This document shows, piece after piece, positions 7,172 through 8,456 of a DNA stretch of 8,456 nucleotides. The DNA is taken from contig JAVBYP010000217.1 in the NCBI GenBank assembly GCA_030823965.1, forward strand, positions 1 to 8,456, in the 5' to 3' direction. The translations under genes were made by a program, and so were the position numbers. This stretch comes from Sideroxydans sp. GTDB taxonomy: Bacteria > Pseudomonadota > Gammaproteobacteria > Burkholderiales > Gallionellaceae. Numbering within the stretch: position 1 is the first letter of the stretch; every line of letters starts with the position of its first letter. The notes under the pieces are model-generated. The model saw only the letters and a program-made list of their open reading frames with translations, was not told where the DNA came from and ran no database searches.

Positions 7172-8059
7172 ATGTACAAGACATTAGACGACTACGTTGG
7201 CAACACTCCGCTGGTCAGGCTCAAACGTATTCCCGGTAACACCTCCAATATCATCCTCGCCAAGTTGGAGGGGAACAATCCAGCAGGGTCGGTGAAGGAT
7301 AGGCCAGCACTTTCGATGATCCGGCGTGCTGAAGAGCGCGGTTCGATCAAACCGGGCGACACACTCATCGAGGCGACCAGTGGTAACACGGGCATCGCAC
7401 TGGCGATGGCGGCGGCGATGCGCGGCTACAACCTCATCCTCGTCATGCCCGACAATCAAAGTATCGAACGTCGTCAGACCATGCGAGCATTCGGCGCAGA
7501 ACTCATCTTGACGCCGAAAGAAGGCAGCATGGAGTTGGCGCGCGACACGGCGGAAAGATTGCGCGATGAAGGACGCGGCATCATCCTCGACCAGTTCGCT
7601 AATCAGGATAATCCGCTGGCACATTACGAAGGGACTGCGCCGGAGATATGGCGCGATACACAAGGCCGTGTCACCCACTTCGTCAGCAGCATGGGCACGA
7701 CGGGGACTATCATGGGGTGCTCGCGTTACTTCAAAGAAGTGAATCCCAATATCCAGATCATCGGTGTGCAGCCAGAAGAGGGCGCACAGATACCCGGTAT
7801 CCGTAAATGGCCAGAAGCTTATCTACCCAAGATATACAGCCAAAAGAACGTCGATGCGTTGGAATATGTGGGACAACAAGATGCAGAAGTGATGATGCGT
7901 CGTTTGGCCAGTGAAGAAGGTATCTTCTGTGGTGTGTCTTCAGGCGGCGCATTGAGCGTGGCTTTGCGTATCTCACAAAAAGTGCAGAACGCCACCATCG
8001 TGTTCATCGTGTGTGATCGCGGCGACCGCTATCTTTCTACAGGCGTGTTTCCTGCCTAA
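7172..8059 (+). CDS. cysM: Cysteine synthase B (O-acetylserine sulfhydrylase B)
   Basis: CysM is a PLP enzyme that forms cysteine from O-acetylserine and sulfide and, in enterobacteria, also uses thiosulfate to make S-sulfocysteine. The product is 295 aa (E. coli 303). The PLP lysine is K42 in NPAGSVKDR, the substrate loop is ATSGNTG at 68-74, and the phosphate loop is GTTGT at 175-179. CysM-class marks are HFVSSMGTTGT, PEEGAQIPGIRKWP at 201-214, GVSSGG at 254-259 and CDRGDRYLSTGVF at 281-293. The usual IRRWP is IRKWP here, a conservative change. The frame stays open upstream to 7001 inside cysK, but no other start codon near the family N-terminus is available, and MYKTLDDYVGNTPLV aligns directly with E. 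coli CysM, so 7172 is chosen. Only a weak GGA (7161-7163) serves as SD. It lies just after a terminator-like hairpin, and its stop codon overlaps that of the convergent amiC. Confidence 0.96.
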   Translation: MYKTLDDYVGNTPLVRLKRIPGNTSNIILAKLEGNNPAGSVKDRPALSMIRRAEERGSIKPGDTLIEATSGNTGIALAMAAAMRGYNLILVMPDNQSIERRQTMRAFGAELILTPKEGSMELARDTAERLRDEGRGIILDQFANQDNPLAHYEGTAPEIWRDTQGRVTHFVSSMGTTGTIMGCSRYFKEVNPNIQIIGVQPEEGAQIPGIRKWPEAYLPKIYSQKNVDALEYVGQQDAEVMMRRLASEEGIFCGVSSGGALSVALRISQKVQNATIVFIVCDRGDRYLSTGVFPA

Positions 8060-8456
8060 TCGTTCTGCGCGATTCGCTGTTTCGACAGTGCTGGATTCGC
8101 TGCGAAGTAACGCTTGATACCACCAAGGATGGCGCGCGCCATCTCATCTTGATAATCCTCATCCTGCAATCGTTTCTCTTCTTCTGGATTGCTGATGAAA
8201 GCGGTCTCGACCAAGATGGATGGGATGTCCGGAGATTTCAATACGGCGAAACCTGCTTGCTCGACATGCCCTCTGTGTAGCTTGTTGATATGCCCGACTT
8301 CTTTGAGTACATGTTTGGCGAGTTTCAGGCTGTCGTTGATGGTGGCGGTCTGTGACAGATCGAGCAGGGTACGTGCGAGGTAGGGGTCTTTGATGGCGAG
8401 GTTCACACCACCGATCAAGTCTGCTTCGTTTTCCTTTTTCGCCAACCAGCGTGCCG
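8056..8456 (-). CDS. amiC: N-acetylmuramoyl-L-alanine amidase, C-terminal part (5' end outside window)
   Basis: This is a zinc amidase of the Amidase_3 family that cleaves the lactyl-Ala bond of peptidoglycan in the periplasm, mainly during daughter-cell separation. The window holds 132 complete codons, running from the right edge to a TAG at 8058-8056. The visible part matches the AmiC C-terminal region: ARWLAKKENEADLIGG, LLDLSQTATINDS, then LHRGHVEQAGFAVLKSPDIP and ILVETAFISNPEEE. The glutamate in VETAF, codon 8208-8206, is the conserved active-site glutamate; the other zinc ligands, the AMIN domain and the signal sequence lie beyond the window. A TTG at 8445 begins a shorter frame, but family residues continue upstream of it (ARW), so it is not the start. 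It runs tail-to-tail with cysM, sharing a four-base overlap. In related bacteria tsaE often precedes this gene and mutL follows it; mutL is not downstream here. Confidence 0.93.
   Translation of the reverse strand, partial: ARWLAKKENEADLIGGVNLAIKDPYLARTLLDLSQTATINDSLKLAKHVLKEVGHINKLHRGHVEQAGFAVLKSPDIPSILVETAFISNPEEEKRLQDEDYQDEMARAILGGIKRYFAANPALSKQRIAQND

Noticed and set aside
8058..8074. Small inverted repeat AATCG/CGATT at the cysM-amiC junction as a shared terminator
   Set aside because: The stem is 5 bp with a 7-nt loop and no T-run on either strand, too weak to call a terminator.

Overview
This window is a stretch of core chromosome from a Gram-negative bacterium, most probably a betaproteobacterium. 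The evidence is the gene order rpsA-ihfB-lapA-lapB followed by heptose genes and cysM, a heptose kinase gene lacking the fused nucleotidyltransferase domain, and long HldD and AmiC forms of the betaproteobacterial type. GC content looks moderate by eye (not computed). An affiliation near Nitrosomonadales/Gallionellaceae or Methylophilaceae is possible, but that is a guess from recall of family sequences. No mobile element, CRISPR array, phage gene, tRNA or rRNA is visible.

Layout: (1) 1-1785 holds the 3' part of rpsA (ribosomal protein S1), then ihfB (IHF beta subunit), closed by a strong intrinsic terminator. (2) 1844-6023 is a tight same-strand unit, lapA-lapB-pyrF-rfaE1-rfaD, with junctions of +11, -4, -4 and +1 nt, ending at a second terminator. 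It joins the LPS-assembly and LpxC-turnover regulators LapA/LapB with UMP synthesis (PyrF) and two steps of ADP-heptose synthesis for the LPS inner core. (3) 6024-7160 is a monocistronic-looking cysK (O-acetylserine sulfhydrylase A) with an inverted repeat upstream and its own hairpin/T-run downstream. (4) 7172-8059 is cysM (sulfhydrylase B), starting 11 nt after that T-run. (5) On the minus strand, the C-terminal part of amiC (periplasmic N-acetylmuramoyl-L-alanine amidase) converges on cysM, and the two stop codons overlap.

Functionally the window links translation and nucleoid proteins, envelope (LPS) construction, pyrimidine and cysteine synthesis, and septal peptidoglycan cleavage. I found no convincing undescribed system. 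The points worth a second look are regulatory: the inverted repeat before cysK, the terminator-like hairpin against the cysM start, the combined LPS/pyrimidine operon, and the overlapping convergent stops of cysM and amiC.
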